Positions 6,895 through 13,864 of a DNA stretch of 17,355 bases are shown here, piece after piece. Numbering within the stretch: position 1 is the first letter of the stretch; every line of letters starts with the position of its first letter. The stretch comes from DATMTS01 sp035564555 (GTDB taxonomy: Bacteria; Actinomycetota; Actinomycetes; Actinomycetales; Microbacteriaceae). The stretch spans positions 1 to 17,355 of the forward strand of contig DATMTS010000098.1 in assembly GCA_035564555.1 (NCBI GenBank), given 5' to 3'. The position numbers and the translations under genes were made by a program. The notes under the pieces are model-generated. The model saw nothing but the letters and a program-made list of their open reading frames with translations. It did not search any database and was not told the origin of the DNA.

Positions 6895-8204
6895 CCACTC
6901 GGCGTCGCGGCCTCGGCCTGGCTCAGGGCACCGCCCTCTATATCGCGGCGGTGCTCGGCACCGGGGTGCTGGTGCTGCCTGCGCTGGCCGTGCGTGCAGC
7001 CGGCCCGGCCGCTATCCTCGCCGTCGCCGTCCTGGCCGTGATCTCCATCCCGTTGGCGTCGACGTTCGCCGCACTGTCCCGGCGGCACCCGGACGCGGGC
7101 GGGGTCGCCACGTTCGCCCGGCGGGCGTTCGGGTCGACCGCCGCACGCATCGTGAGCTTCTGGTTCTTCTTCGGCACGCCGATCGGCGCGCCCATCGCGG
7201 CGTTGATGACGGCGCACTACGTCGTGGCCGTGATCGGGGGGAACGCCACCCAGGCGACGCTGATCGCCGCCGCGCTGATCGGCATCCCTCTGATCATCGC
7301 GGCGTTCGGTGTGCGGTTCGCCGGGTGGGTTCAATTGGTGCTCAGCGGCGGCCTGGTCGCTGTGCTCGTCTTCGTGCTGGCCACGGCATTGCCCCACGGG
7401 GACGGCTCCCAGCTCGTGCCCTTCCTGCCGCACGGGCTCGGCGGCGTCGGCGTGGCGATCAGCTTGTACATCTGGGCGTTCGCCGGATGGGAGGCGGTCG
7501 CCGGCATCGCGGGCGAGTTCCGCGATCCCCATCGCGACATCCCGAGGGCGACCGCGCTGGCGCTCGTGATCGTCTCCGTCGCCTATCTCGCGATCCAGGC
7601 CGTCACGGTGCTCACACTGGGCCGGTCGGCCGCCAACAGTCAGGTTCCGCTGCTCGACATCGTCGTGCTCTCGCTCGGCCGGGGCTGGGGCGTCATCGTC
7701 GCCGCCATCGCCGCGATCGTCGTCGCCGGCGTCTTCAACGCCTATTACGCGGCCTTCAGCAAACTCGGCGCGGCCATGGGCCGCGACGGCGACCTTCCGC
7801 GCTGGTTCGGGCGTGGGGCAGAAGACGGGGGCATCGCCCGACGCGGGTTGCTCTTGACCAGCGGGCTGACGGCGGTCTACTTCGTGGTGGTCATCGCCGT
7901 CGGGAATCTGGCGCCCATCATCCTGATCCATACGAGTCTCGCCGCCGCGATCTACGGGATGGGTGTGGCATCCGCGATCGTGTTGCTGCCGCGCTTCTCG
8001 CTCGGCTGGTGGATGTCGGTGCTCTCCTGCGCGCTCGTCGCCGGTCTTCTCGTGCTCGCCGGAGTCAACTTGATCTGGCCCGCCGGCATGGCGTTGGCCG
8101 CGGTTGCGGTGGGCTGGTTCGTTCGGTTGCGTTCCGTGCGGCGCGACCAGGCAGGCGCGGCGGACGCCGCCGTCGATGCGTTGAGCCGGGCTGAGGGCAT
8201 CTGA
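6891..8204 (+). CDS. APC-superfamily amino acid exporter, YjeH-like
   Basis: A polytopic membrane protein of 437 residues with about twelve hydrophobic segments and a short basic N-terminus. The opening Gly-Leu-Gly-Leu-Ala-Gln-Gly, then Gly-Thr-Gly-Val in helix 1, and Arg-Arg-His-Pro-Asp-Ala-Gly-Gly-Val-Ala after helix 2 recall from memory the E. coli YjeH exporter of methionine and branched-chain amino acids. A role in amino acid export is therefore suggested but not proven. The ATG overlaps the MFS stop by 4 nt and has no good SD of its own, so translation probably depends on coupling. Sharing a SoxR-controlled transcript with an MFS pump suggests that it exports amino acids or related metabolites during redox stress. 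Other APC permease activities remain possible. Confidence 0.8.
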   Translation: MTTRRRGLGLAQGTALYIAAVLGTGVLVLPALAVRAAGPAAILAVAVLAVISIPLASTFAALSRRHPDAGGVATFARRAFGSTAARIVSFWFFFGTPIGAPIAALMTAHYVVAVIGGNATQATLIAAALIGIPLIIAAFGVRFAGWVQLVLSGGLVAVLVFVLATALPHGDGSQLVPFLPHGLGGVGVAISLYIWAFAGWEAVAGIAGEFRDPHRDIPRATALALVIVSVAYLAIQAVTVLTLGRSAANSQVPLLDIVVLSLGRGWGVIVAAIAAIVVAGVFNAYYAAFSKLGAAMGRDGDLPRWFGRGAEDGGIARRGLLLTSGLTAVYFVVVIAVGNLAPIILIHTSLAAAIYGMGVASAIVLLPRFSLGWWMSVLSCALVAGLLVLAGVNLIWPAGMALAAVAVGWFVRLRSVRRDQAGAADAAVDALSRAEGI

Positions 8205-8212
8205 CTCGCGAC

Positions 8213-8269
8213 GTTCAGCGATCGAGCGGCGGCGTGCGCAGGCCGCGCGGCGGCATCCGTCGGCTGAAC
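8213..8269. repeat. Inverted repeat between the APC exporter and the LacI-type gene
   Basis: GTTCAGC (8213-8219) and GCTGAAC (8263-8269) are perfect 7-bp arms 43 nt apart. The enclosed sequence is GC-rich and includes GCCGCGCGGC (8242-8251). It could be the terminator of the exporter operon or operator half-sites for the following regulator. No T-tract. Confidence 0.35.
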
Positions 8270-8298
8270 CGGTGCGGAGTGCGCCCGGGCCGGGGCGA

Positions 8299-8310
8299 TA
8301 TCCTGCAGCC
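8299..8310 (+). promoter_or_regulatory. -10 element of the LacI-family gene (leaderless)
   Basis: TATCCT at 8299-8304 is followed by 6 nt and the GTG at 8311, matching the layout at 2101-2113. No SD precedes this GTG, which supports leaderless translation. No clear -35 is visible. Confidence 0.5.
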
Positions 8311-9393
8311 GTGGGAACTGCGCGCGAAGAAAACAACGTCACGAACGGGCGCAAGGCCGCGGGCGGTGCTCGATCCGTGACGCTTTCCGATGTCGCCGAG
8401 CACGCCGGGGTCTCACTCGCCACGGCTTCGCGCGCCTTGAACGGCAGTTCCCGGATCGTGAACGACGAGCTCAAGCGGCGAGTGCTGGCATCCGCCGCTG
8501 CACTGCGTTACACCACCAACACCCAGGCTCAGGCCGTCGCGCGCGGCACCAGTCGAACCGTGGCCATCGTGCTCGGCGACATCACCGACCCGTACTTCGC
8601 GACGGTCGCCTCGGGCATCTCGCGAGCAGCCGAGCACCGCGGCCTAGTGGTCACAATGGCAACCACCGGCAGCGACGTGGAACGTGAGCTGACGATGCTC
8701 GCGGCGTTGCGCGGGCAGCGGCCGCAGGCGCTGATCATGACCGGCAGCCGACGTGACGATGCGGATGCCGATGCCCGCATCACCGTGGAGCTCACCGGAG
8801 TGCAGGGCGTGGGCACACGCGTCGCCTTCATCGGTGATGCGCCCGCGGGCTTCGCCGGTCTGCCCGTCGCCCATCGGGAGGGCGCTGCGGCGCTTGCGAC
8901 CGCGTTGCTCGAACGGGGCTACCGGGATGCCGCGGTGCTGACGGGGCCGACCGACCTCGTGACGCCGATCGAGCGCACCCGCGGATTCGTTCAGACCATG
9001 GAGCGGGCGGGCGCGCCGATCCCGGGCGAACGCCGAGTCGCCGGAGCCTTCTCGCGCGACGGCGGGTTCGAGGCGATGCGCCGGCTGCTCGAGACAGGCA
9101 CGCCCCCGCACCTCGTGTTCGCCACCACGGATGTGATGGCGGTCGGCGCGATGTCGGCGATCCGGGCGCACGGGCTGGAACCGGGCCGCGACATCGCGGT
9201 GGCAGGATTCGACGACATCCAGATGCTGCAGGACGTCACCCCGACCCTGTCGACCGTGTCTCTGCCGCTGATTCAGATGGGAGAGCGCGCTCTCGAACTC
9301 GCTCTGCAAGCGCGGGACGCCCCCGATGCTGAAGCCCCGGAGCCCGTCGTCGGCCGCGTGGTGCTGCGCGACAGCACCCCGGGTCTGCGCTGA
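8311..9393 (+). CDS. LacI/GalR-family transcriptional regulator
   Basis: A DNA-binding regulator of 360 residues. After a polar N-tail of about 20 residues, the helix-turn-helix covers about 24-45 (Val-Thr-Leu-Ser-Asp-Val-Ala-Glu-His-Ala-Gly-Val-Ser) with the Ala-Thr-Ala-Ser-Arg-Ala-Leu-Asn recognition helix. A hinge reaches about residue 75, and a periplasmic-binding-protein-like sensor domain fills about 80-350. The GTG at 8311 was chosen because a -10 lies 6 nt upstream. The in-frame ATG at 8272 lies upstream of that -10 and would not be transcribed from it. No sugar-utilisation gene is adjacent, so the effector and target cannot be named. The DinB-fold gene downstream has its own promoter. 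The regulator may control only itself or distant genes. Confidence 0.85.
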   Translation: MGTAREENNVTNGRKAAGGARSVTLSDVAEHAGVSLATASRALNGSSRIVNDELKRRVLASAAALRYTTNTQAQAVARGTSRTVAIVLGDITDPYFATVASGISRAAEHRGLVVTMATTGSDVERELTMLAALRGQRPQALIMTGSRRDDADADARITVELTGVQGVGTRVAFIGDAPAGFAGLPVAHREGAAALATALLERGYRDAAVLTGPTDLVTPIERTRGFVQTMERAGAPIPGERRVAGAFSRDGGFEAMRRLLETGTPPHLVFATTDVMAVGAMSAIRAHGLEPGRDIAVAGFDDIQMLQDVTPTLSTVSLPLIQMGERALELALQARDAPDAEAPEPVVGRVVLRDSTPGLR

Positions 9394-9443
9394 CAGAACA
9401 GACGCGGTTCGGAGGCGCACTGTCGGCCCTCGGGGCGCATGGC

Positions 9444-9455
9444 TACGCTGGGAGG
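9444..9455 (+). promoter_or_regulatory. -10 element for the DinB-fold gene
   Basis: TACGCT at 9444-9449, in the context GGCTACGCTGG, repeats the promoter word found upstream of the polycysteine leader. Initiation near 9456 would leave a 5' leader of about 30 nt carrying the SD GGGGAGG (9477-9483). Confidence 0.45.
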
Positions 9456-9487
9456 CGTGTTCCGCGGTGCGGAGCAGGGGAGGTTTC

Positions 9488-10009
9488 ATGCAGGCCACCG
9501 ATCCGATCATCGACTTGTTCGAGCGCGTGCGCGAAGAGGTGCAGGCGGTGCTGATGGGGGCGGAAGCCGGCGTGCTCGGTTACCGCCCTGACCGGCACGC
9601 CAACACGATCGCCTGGCTGGTCTGGCATCTGACGAGAGTGCAGGACGACCACATCGCCGCCGCCTACGACTCGGAGCAGGTGTGGACTTCGGCCGGTTGG
9701 GCCGACCGGTTCGGTCTTCCGTTCGGCGTGACGGTCACCGGATACGGGCAGACCTCGACCGAGGCAGGCCGGGTGCTGGTGGACGGTGAGTTGCTCCACG
9801 GGTATCACGAGGCGGTTGCGGAGCGTACCGTGCAACTGTTGCGTTCGACCGATGCGGCCGACCTCGACCGGATCGTCGACATGCGCTGGGATCCCCCGGT
9901 GACGCTCGCGGTGCGCCTGATCAGCGTCGCCTCCGACGACCTGCAGCACGTCGGACAGGCAGCGTACGTCCGAGGGCTTGCGGAACGCGCGCTCGGCGAG
10001 CGCGCTTGA
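9488..10009 (+). CDS. DinB/YfiT-fold protein, putative metal- or thiol-dependent enzyme
   Basis: A cytosolic protein of 173 residues with the four-helix-bundle pattern of the DinB superfamily. Histidines that could bind metal are His47, in the Trp-Leu-Val-Trp-His-Leu motif of helix 2, and His154, in Asp-Asp-Leu-Gln-His-Val-Gly-Gln of the last helix; both motifs are typical of the family. In actinobacteria, relatives include mycothiol-dependent transferases and isomerases, so a thiol-transfer role is possible but unproven. The ATG at 9488 has GGGGAGG 4 nt upstream; the reading frame is open further upstream without an RBS. It stands alone between a LacI-type regulator and a convergent ThuA-like gene. 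No specific reaction can be assigned. Confidence 0.75.
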   Translation: MQATDPIIDLFERVREEVQAVLMGAEAGVLGYRPDRHANTIAWLVWHLTRVQDDHIAAAYDSEQVWTSAGWADRFGLPFGVTVTGYGQTSTEAGRVLVDGELLHGYHEAVAERTVQLLRSTDAADLDRIVDMRWDPPVTLAVRLISVASDDLQHVGQAAYVRGLAERALGERA

Positions 10010-10016
10010 GGCGCAG

Positions 10017-10029
10017 CCGTCCGCGACGG
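10017..10029. terminator. Short hairpin after the DinB-fold gene
   Basis: CCGTC (10017-10021), loop CGC, GACGG (10025-10029) begins 8 nt past the stop codon. Five GC-rich pairs without a T-tract make a weak terminator candidate between convergent genes. Confidence 0.3.
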
Positions 10030-10035
10030 GCCGCC

Positions 10036-10111
10036 GACGCACCGCCGACGGACCGCCCACGGTTCGCGGATCGTTCGCGCGGACGCACCGCCGATGGACC
10101 GCCCACGGTTC
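10036..10111. repeat. 30-bp direct repeat, two copies with 46-bp period
   Basis: Copies at 10036-10065 and 10082-10111 match at 29 of 30 positions, the only difference being C/T in GCCGACGG versus GCCGATGG. A 16-nt spacer, rich in CG steps, separates them. The second copy runs 2 bases into the stop codon of the ThuA-like gene. The repeat fills most of the gap between two convergent genes. Confidence 0.85.
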
Positions 10112-10856
10112 AGAGCGACCCGAGCAGCCAGCAAGCCGATCGGGCGATGATCTCCCGGTGCTCGGCCGACTCGTAGGAGCGGGCATCGTGCCCGAGCAGG
10201 TCGACGACGACCCTGGCGCCTCCGCGCTCGTGCGCCCAGAGCAATGGATGGCGCTCCCCGTCGAGTTCGTGGCTCGCCAGCGCGATGGTCTTGAGGCCGA
10301 CCCGCAGCAGGCTGTAGCGCTCGTCGTTCACTTCGAAGTCGCGCTGGCCGCGCACTATCGCATGCCGGTTCGGATATATGCGGATCCGCGCCAGATCCAG
10401 CGGCGGATGCATTGAGACACCGCGCACCCAGATCGCGCCCAGTACGTCTTCCCACTCCGGCATCGCGATCAGGCTGGTGACCGACGAATGCATGGCCAGC
10501 AGCGGTCCGCCCCGCCGCCGAAACGCGAGGATTCCCGCTCGGGCCGCCTCATCGGCGACCTGCGCGGCAGGTGAGGTCGACCGGCCGGGGTTGCCGATGT
10601 TGGTCACCAGGAGGTCGACACCGTCGAGGTTCGCAAGCCGAGTGTCCGGATCGTCGTCGATCGTCACCTGAAGGCCGAGCGCGATCAGGATGTCGGCGAG
10701 TGCCGCTGAGGTCTCGACGAAAGGATGCCAGGGGTCGGCGTACCTGCCGCCGCCGGAGACGATCACGGCTCGCTTCCCGTGCATCCGTTCGTCGGCACGC
10801 AGCGGATCCTCTGACGGTGGCGCATCACGGGGGGCGCTGTCGATGGGGTCGGTCAT
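10110..10856 (-). CDS. ThuA-like domain protein
   Basis: A cytosolic protein of 248 residues with the class I glutamine-amidotransferase-like fold of the ThuA (trehalose utilisation) family. A beta-strand leads into Ser-Gly-Gly-Gly at about 34-37; other features are Trp-His-Pro-Phe, the Leu-Val-Thr-Asn-Ile-Gly strand end, Ala-Met-His-Ser-Ser at about 120, and a C-terminal Asp-Leu-Leu-Gly-His-Asp-Ala-Arg-Ser segment. ThuA proteins are linked to sugar 3-keto metabolism, but no trehalose or keto-sugar gene lies nearby, so the role is open. GGAGGAG (minus strand, about 10861-10867) directly precedes the ATG at 10856 and fixes the start despite a polar, probably disordered first 27 residues. Its 3' end carries part of a direct repeat. 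Confidence 0.75.
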   Translation of the reverse strand: MTDPIDSAPRDAPPSEDPLRADERMHGKRAVIVSGGGRYADPWHPFVETSAALADILIALGLQVTIDDDPDTRLANLDGVDLLVTNIGNPGRSTSPAAQVADEAARAGILAFRRRGGPLLAMHSSVTSLIAMPEWEDVLGAIWVRGVSMHPPLDLARIRIYPNRHAIVRGQRDFEVNDERYSLLRVGLKTIALASHELDGERHPLLWAHERGGARVVVDLLGHDARSYESAEHREIIARSACWLLGSL

Positions 10857-10883
10857 CCTTCTCCTCCGGGCGGCGTGCTGACC

Positions 10884-10889
10884 ATGCTA
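10884..10889 (-). promoter_or_regulatory. Possible -10 of the ThuA-like gene
   Basis: TAGCAT on the minus strand lies 27 nt before the start codon, leaving room for the SD in the leader. No convincing -35 is seen, so this is tentative. Confidence 0.3.
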
Positions 10890-10925
10890 GTGCCCGGCAA
10901 TCGCTTTCCCTGGCGACCTAACGAC

Positions 10926-10995
10926 TGCAGGAGATCGTCGCAACGCGCCGCTACAGAGCGCGATGACACGCCGACGGGCTCCGATTTCTCCTGCA
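10926..10995. terminator. Inverted repeat downstream of the sugar kinase gene
   Basis: TGCAGGAGA (10926-10934) and TCTCCTGCA (10987-10995) are perfect 9-bp arms, with ATCG/CGAT flanks partly extending them. TCGTCGC (10935-10941) can also pair with GCGACGA (11006-11012). The element lies about 20-90 nt past the kinase stop on the minus strand, where a terminator separating it from the ThuA-like gene would be expected. Confidence 0.4.
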
Positions 10996-11016
10996 ATCGC
11001 TGCGCGCGACGACGCG

Positions 11017-12033
11017 TCAGCGCAGCGCGGCGAGGGAGCGGGCGATCGTGTCGAAGACCGTGTCGTCGACCGGGACGTCTGCAGCGCGCAGCGCCAGCAC
11101 GGCGGCCCCGACGATGCCGTCTTGCACCCGGCGCACATCGGGTTCGTGCCCGAGCGCCCGCTGCGAGGCGGCGATCTGGCTTGGCAACTCATCGAACCGC
11201 GCCAGCACTCCGCCGGCGAGCACGGCGGGGCCGTGCACGGCCGGATCGCTCACCGCGGCAAGCGTCTCGACGATCGAGCGCTGCGCCTCGCCGAGGATGT
11301 GCGCGGCGATGGTGTCGCCCTGCTCGGCGGCGGTGAAGGCGAGCGGCGCGAATTCGGCGAGCTGGATGGGTCGCATCGCGTAGAGCCGGTCGACGGCGTC
11401 GGCGAGCGCCTGCGGCCGACCGTCCGCGGTGCGTTCGGCGGTCTCCCGAATTCCGAGCGCCGTCAGCACGAGCGGAACCAGCGCCGTGCCCGGCGCCCGG
11501 CCGTCCAGGGCCGAGACGGCGGCCAATACCGCAGCGTGTCCGATCCAGTAGCCGCTGCCGGCGTCCCCGAGCAGCCAGCCCAGCCCGTCGGCGCACGCGG
11601 CGACTCGACCTTCCTGCACGCGCACGGCGCACGCTCCGGTTCCCGCGACGATGGCGTAGCCGTCGAGTTCCGGGCCCGCCGAGCAGAACGCGGCGAGCAG
11701 GTCAGATTCGATCACGACGGTCCCCAGCAGTCCGAACGGCTCCAACTCCGAGGTGATCCACTCGGTCGACGAATAGGTGCGCGCGCCGGCCATGGCGATC
11801 AGACCGAGCGTCAGGTCGAGTGCGCGCGGCGACCGAGGCCCCTCGAGTGCTGCGGCGGCGTGCTCGAGGGCGTCGCGCGTGGCCGCGACGACCGCTGCCG
11901 CCGCTCGTTGCGGCCCGGACGAGATCGGGTTTCCGCCGCCGGCCCGCCCGTACCCGACGCAGCGGCCGTGCTCGTCGAGGATCACCGCGCGCGATGAGGT
12001 GCCGCCGGCATCCACGGCGAGCAACGGGCTCAT
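11017..12033 (-). CDS. BadF/BadG-type N-acetylglucosamine kinase
   Basis: A cytosolic ATP-dependent sugar kinase of the actin/hexokinase superfamily, 338 residues. The phosphate-1 loop is Asp8-Ala-Gly-Gly-Thr-Ser-Ser. A second glycine loop (Val-Ala-Gly-Thr-Gly-Ala) and the family-typical Trp-Leu-Leu-Gly-Asp-Ala-Gly-Ser-Gly-Tyr-Trp-Ile-Gly segment follow in mid-protein, with an adenosine-binding Gly-Gly-Val-Leu near the C-terminus. Members phosphorylate GlcNAc or related amino sugars at O6. It is divergent from an RpiR regulator that heads a SIS protein and an NgcEFG-like importer operon, which supports an amino-sugar substrate. The ATG at 12033 lacks a strong SD; GGG at 12040-12042 of the complementary strand is the only candidate. 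It is likely co-regulated from the shared 12034-12134 region. Confidence 0.85.
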   Translation of the reverse strand: MSPLLAVDAGGTSSRAVILDEHGRCVGYGRAGGGNPISSGPQRAAAAVVAATRDALEHAAAALEGPRSPRALDLTLGLIAMAGARTYSSTEWITSELEPFGLLGTVVIESDLLAAFCSAGPELDGYAIVAGTGACAVRVQEGRVAACADGLGWLLGDAGSGYWIGHAAVLAAVSALDGRAPGTALVPLVLTALGIRETAERTADGRPQALADAVDRLYAMRPIQLAEFAPLAFTAAEQGDTIAAHILGEAQRSIVETLAAVSDPAVHGPAVLAGGVLARFDELPSQIAASQRALGHEPDVRRVQDGIVGAAVLALRAADVPVDDTVFDTIARSLAALR

Positions 12034-12128
12034 TTGTTACCCATTTGAAACGCGAAACGAGTTGACCTGAAACCTGCCATGAGAATACTTTTCAATCAGG
12101 ACCACATTTCGTGAGATATATTTTCAGG
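12034..12128. promoter_or_regulatory. Divergent control region of the kinase and rpiR genes
   Basis: This is the most AT-rich stretch of the window. On the plus strand, TTGACC (12062-12067), 16 bp, AATACT (12084-12089) forms one promoter. TATATT (12117-12122) forms a second -10, six nt before GTG 12129. On the minus strand, TATTCT (12089-12084) may serve the kinase. Dyads are present: CCTGAAA (12066-12072) with TTTCAGG (12122-12128), and TGAAA with TTTCA (12090-12094). GAAAC occurs three times (12047, 12054, 12069). These are candidate sites for the RpiR regulator. Confidence 0.55.
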
Positions 12129-12134
12129 GTGGCG

Positions 12135-13094
12135 ATGACGACGCAGACGACGACAGCTGAGCGAACCTTCGGGGTGCTCGGTCGCATTCAGGCTAATCTG
12201 CCGCAGATGTCGACCGCCATGGCGAAGATCGCGGCGCTGTTGCTGGAGAATCCCACGGCCCCGTTGGAGCTGTCGATCACCGAGCTCGCCGAGCAGGCGG
12301 GCACGTCGGCCGCGACCGTAACGCGGTTCTGCCGGCTGATCGGCTACGCCGGATACGTGCCGTTCCGCGTGGGCGTGGCCGCCGATGTCGGCCGCGGCGA
12401 CGCTCAGGCGTCATGGCGGGCCGACATCGGCCGCGCCTTCAATCCCGACGACCCGCCCAACGAGGTGATGCGCACGCTGCTGAACGCGCATTCGATGTCA
12501 TTGCAGGCCACCGCAGGGCTCATCGATCTCACCCAGATCGGGCGCATCGCCGAGGCGATCGCCGGATGCCGCCATCTCGATCTCTACGGCATCGGCGGCA
12601 GTGCCCTGATGGCATCCGAGATGCAGGCGAGGCTCTACCGCATCGGCGTCAACACGCACTACTGGTCGGAAGTGCACGGCGGCCTCACCAGCGCCGCGGT
12701 GCAAGGCGCCGACAGTGTGGCGATCGGCATCTCGAACACGGGCCGCACCGAAGAGACCATTCAGATGCTGAGTCAGGCGAAGTCCTCGGGCGCGTACACC
12801 ATCGCGTTGACCAACAGCGCGGATTCCCCGCTGGCCCGTGTCGCCGAGGAACACATCGTGACGGCCTCGCCGGAGCACTACCTGCAACCGGACGATCTCT
12901 CCGCGAAGCATTCGCAATTGTTCGTGCTCGATCTGCTCTACCTGCTCATCGCCCAGTTCAACTTCTCTCAGACCGCCACCAAGCTCGCGGCATCCGCCAT
13001 CGCGGTGTCGCCGCATCGACGCGCCGTGCGGGCGTCCCGCGGCGACGGGCCTGTTTCTCGAACCGCGGCGCTCGTGAAAGGAACCGACCAATGA
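12135..13094 (+). CDS. RpiR/MurR-family phosphosugar-responsive regulator
   Basis: A transcriptional regulator of 319 residues. The N-terminal RpiR helix-turn-helix domain covers about 10-85 (Ser-Ile-Thr-Glu-Leu-Ala-Glu-Gln-Ala-Gly-Thr-Ser-Ala-Ala-Thr-Val-Thr-Arg-Phe-Cys). The C-terminal SIS domain covers about 120-255, with Gly-Ile-Gly-Gly-Ser at the strand end and Gly-Ile-Ser-Asn-Thr-Gly-Arg-Thr-Glu-Glu as the phosphosugar loop. The effector is probably an amino-sugar phosphate. The start is uncertain: ATG 12135 has AGGG (12126-12129) 5 nt upstream; GTG 12129 would be leaderless after TATATT; GTG 12111 has AGGA 9 nt upstream. Its stop overlaps the start of the SIS gene by ATGA. It is divergent from the GlcNAc kinase gene and heads the import operon, which it most likely controls. 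Confidence 0.88.
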   Translation: MTTQTTTAERTFGVLGRIQANLPQMSTAMAKIAALLLENPTAPLELSITELAEQAGTSAATVTRFCRLIGYAGYVPFRVGVAADVGRGDAQASWRADIGRAFNPDDPPNEVMRTLLNAHSMSLQATAGLIDLTQIGRIAEAIAGCRHLDLYGIGGSALMASEMQARLYRIGVNTHYWSEVHGGLTSAAVQGADSVAIGISNTGRTEETIQMLSQAKSSGAYTIALTNSADSPLARVAEEHIVTASPEHYLQPDDLSAKHSQLFVLDLLYLLIAQFNFSQTATKLAASAIAVSPHRRAVRASRGDGPVSRTAALVKGTDQ

Positions 13095-13846
13095 TCGACC
13101 TCGTCGGCGACTACCTGCGGCAGGCGACCTCCCGCTTGGAGGCGATCGCCGGGATGGCCCGCGACGGCGGCCTGGACTCGGCTGTGACGCTGATGTCAGA
13201 GGCGATCGCGGAAGGGGGCGTGATCCAGGCGTTCGGAACCGGCCACTCGGAGGCCTTCGCGATGGAGATCGCCGGTCGTGCCGGCGGACTCATCCCGACG
13301 AATCGCATCGCTTTGCGAGACGTCGTGCTGCACGGTAGACGGGATGCCTCGGAGCTCGGCGGATCGGCCTTGGAACGGGATCCCGAGGTGGTGGACGAGC
13401 TGTTCGCGGTGTCGCCGATCTCCCCGGCAGACGTCTTCATCATCGCTTCGAACTCGGGGGTGAACGGGTCGATCGTGGGTGTGGCGTTGAAGGCGAAGGA
13501 GCTGGGGCATGCGGTGATCGCCGTCACGAGCGTGCAGCACACCAACGCGGTCGAGCCCAAGCATCCCAGCGGACGGCGGCTCAGCGAGATCGCCGACGTG
13601 GTGATCGACAACCTGGCCCCATACGGCGACGCGACCCTCGAACTACCCGGCGGCATCGGTATCGGAGCGATCTCCTCGATCACTGCCGCGTTCATCGCCC
13701 AGTTGCTGACGCTGGGCGTCGCCGAACGCATGGCCGCAGCCGGCGGCACGCCGCCGGTCTACATCTCCGCCAACATCCCCGGCGGAGACGAGCACAATCA
13801 CGCGCTGGAAGACCTCTACCGAGATCGGATCAGGCGTGACGCATGA
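13091..13846 (+). CDS. SIS-domain protein, UPF0309 type (putative phosphosugar isomerase)
   Basis: A cytosolic protein of 251 residues with one SIS (sugar isomerase) domain. Features are Ala-Phe-Gly-Thr-Gly-His-Ser at about 45, Ser-Asn-Ser-Gly-Val-Asn-Gly as the phosphate loop at about 120, Glu-Pro-Lys-His-Pro-Ser-Gly, and a C-terminal Gly-Gly-Asp-Glu-His-Asn region. This is the UPF0309 pattern, related to MurQ and GmhA folds but without an assigned reaction. The start is supported by AAAGGAA 7 nt upstream and an ATGA overlap with rpiR. Placement between an amino-sugar regulator and an amino-sugar importer suggests action on GlcNAc-6-P, GlcN-6-P or MurNAc-6-P. It could fill the deaminase/isomerase role of NagB, which is absent here. 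That is inference. Confidence 0.82.
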   Translation: MIDLVGDYLRQATSRLEAIAGMARDGGLDSAVTLMSEAIAEGGVIQAFGTGHSEAFAMEIAGRAGGLIPTNRIALRDVVLHGRRDASELGGSALERDPEVVDELFAVSPISPADVFIIASNSGVNGSIVGVALKAKELGHAVIAVTSVQHTNAVEPKHPSGRRLSEIADVVIDNLAPYGDATLELPGGIGIGAISSITAAFIAQLLTLGVAERMAAAGGTPPVYISANIPGGDEHNHALEDLYRDRIRRDA

Positions 13847-13864
13847 AGGCCCACCGTTCCCCTT

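Noticed and set aside
8272..8310. ATG at 8272 as the start of the LacI-family gene.
   Set aside because: It lies upstream of the only plausible -10 (8299-8304), and it would add a Pro/Gly-rich tail not typical of the family.
6618..8474. A 618-codon open frame on the minus strand opposite the MFS and APC genes.
   Set aside because: It is an antisense shadow. The composition is dominated by Arg, Asp, Glu, Gly and His with no domain or membrane pattern, while the plus strand encodes two clear transporters.
9326..9487. Upstream extension of the DinB-fold gene in the same frame.
   Set aside because: It overlaps the end of the LacI-family gene and the probable promoter; the SD supports ATG 9488.
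9457..9591. A second leaderless short ORF beginning at GTG 9457 after TACGCT, resembling the Cys leader layout.
   Set aside because: It has no Cys run, runs out of frame into the DinB-fold gene for 44 codons, and the good SD for ATG 9488 explains the leader better.
10036..10111. CRISPR-like array at the 30-bp repeat.
   Set aside because: Only two copies with a 16-nt spacer, one overlapping a stop codon, and no cas genes nearby.
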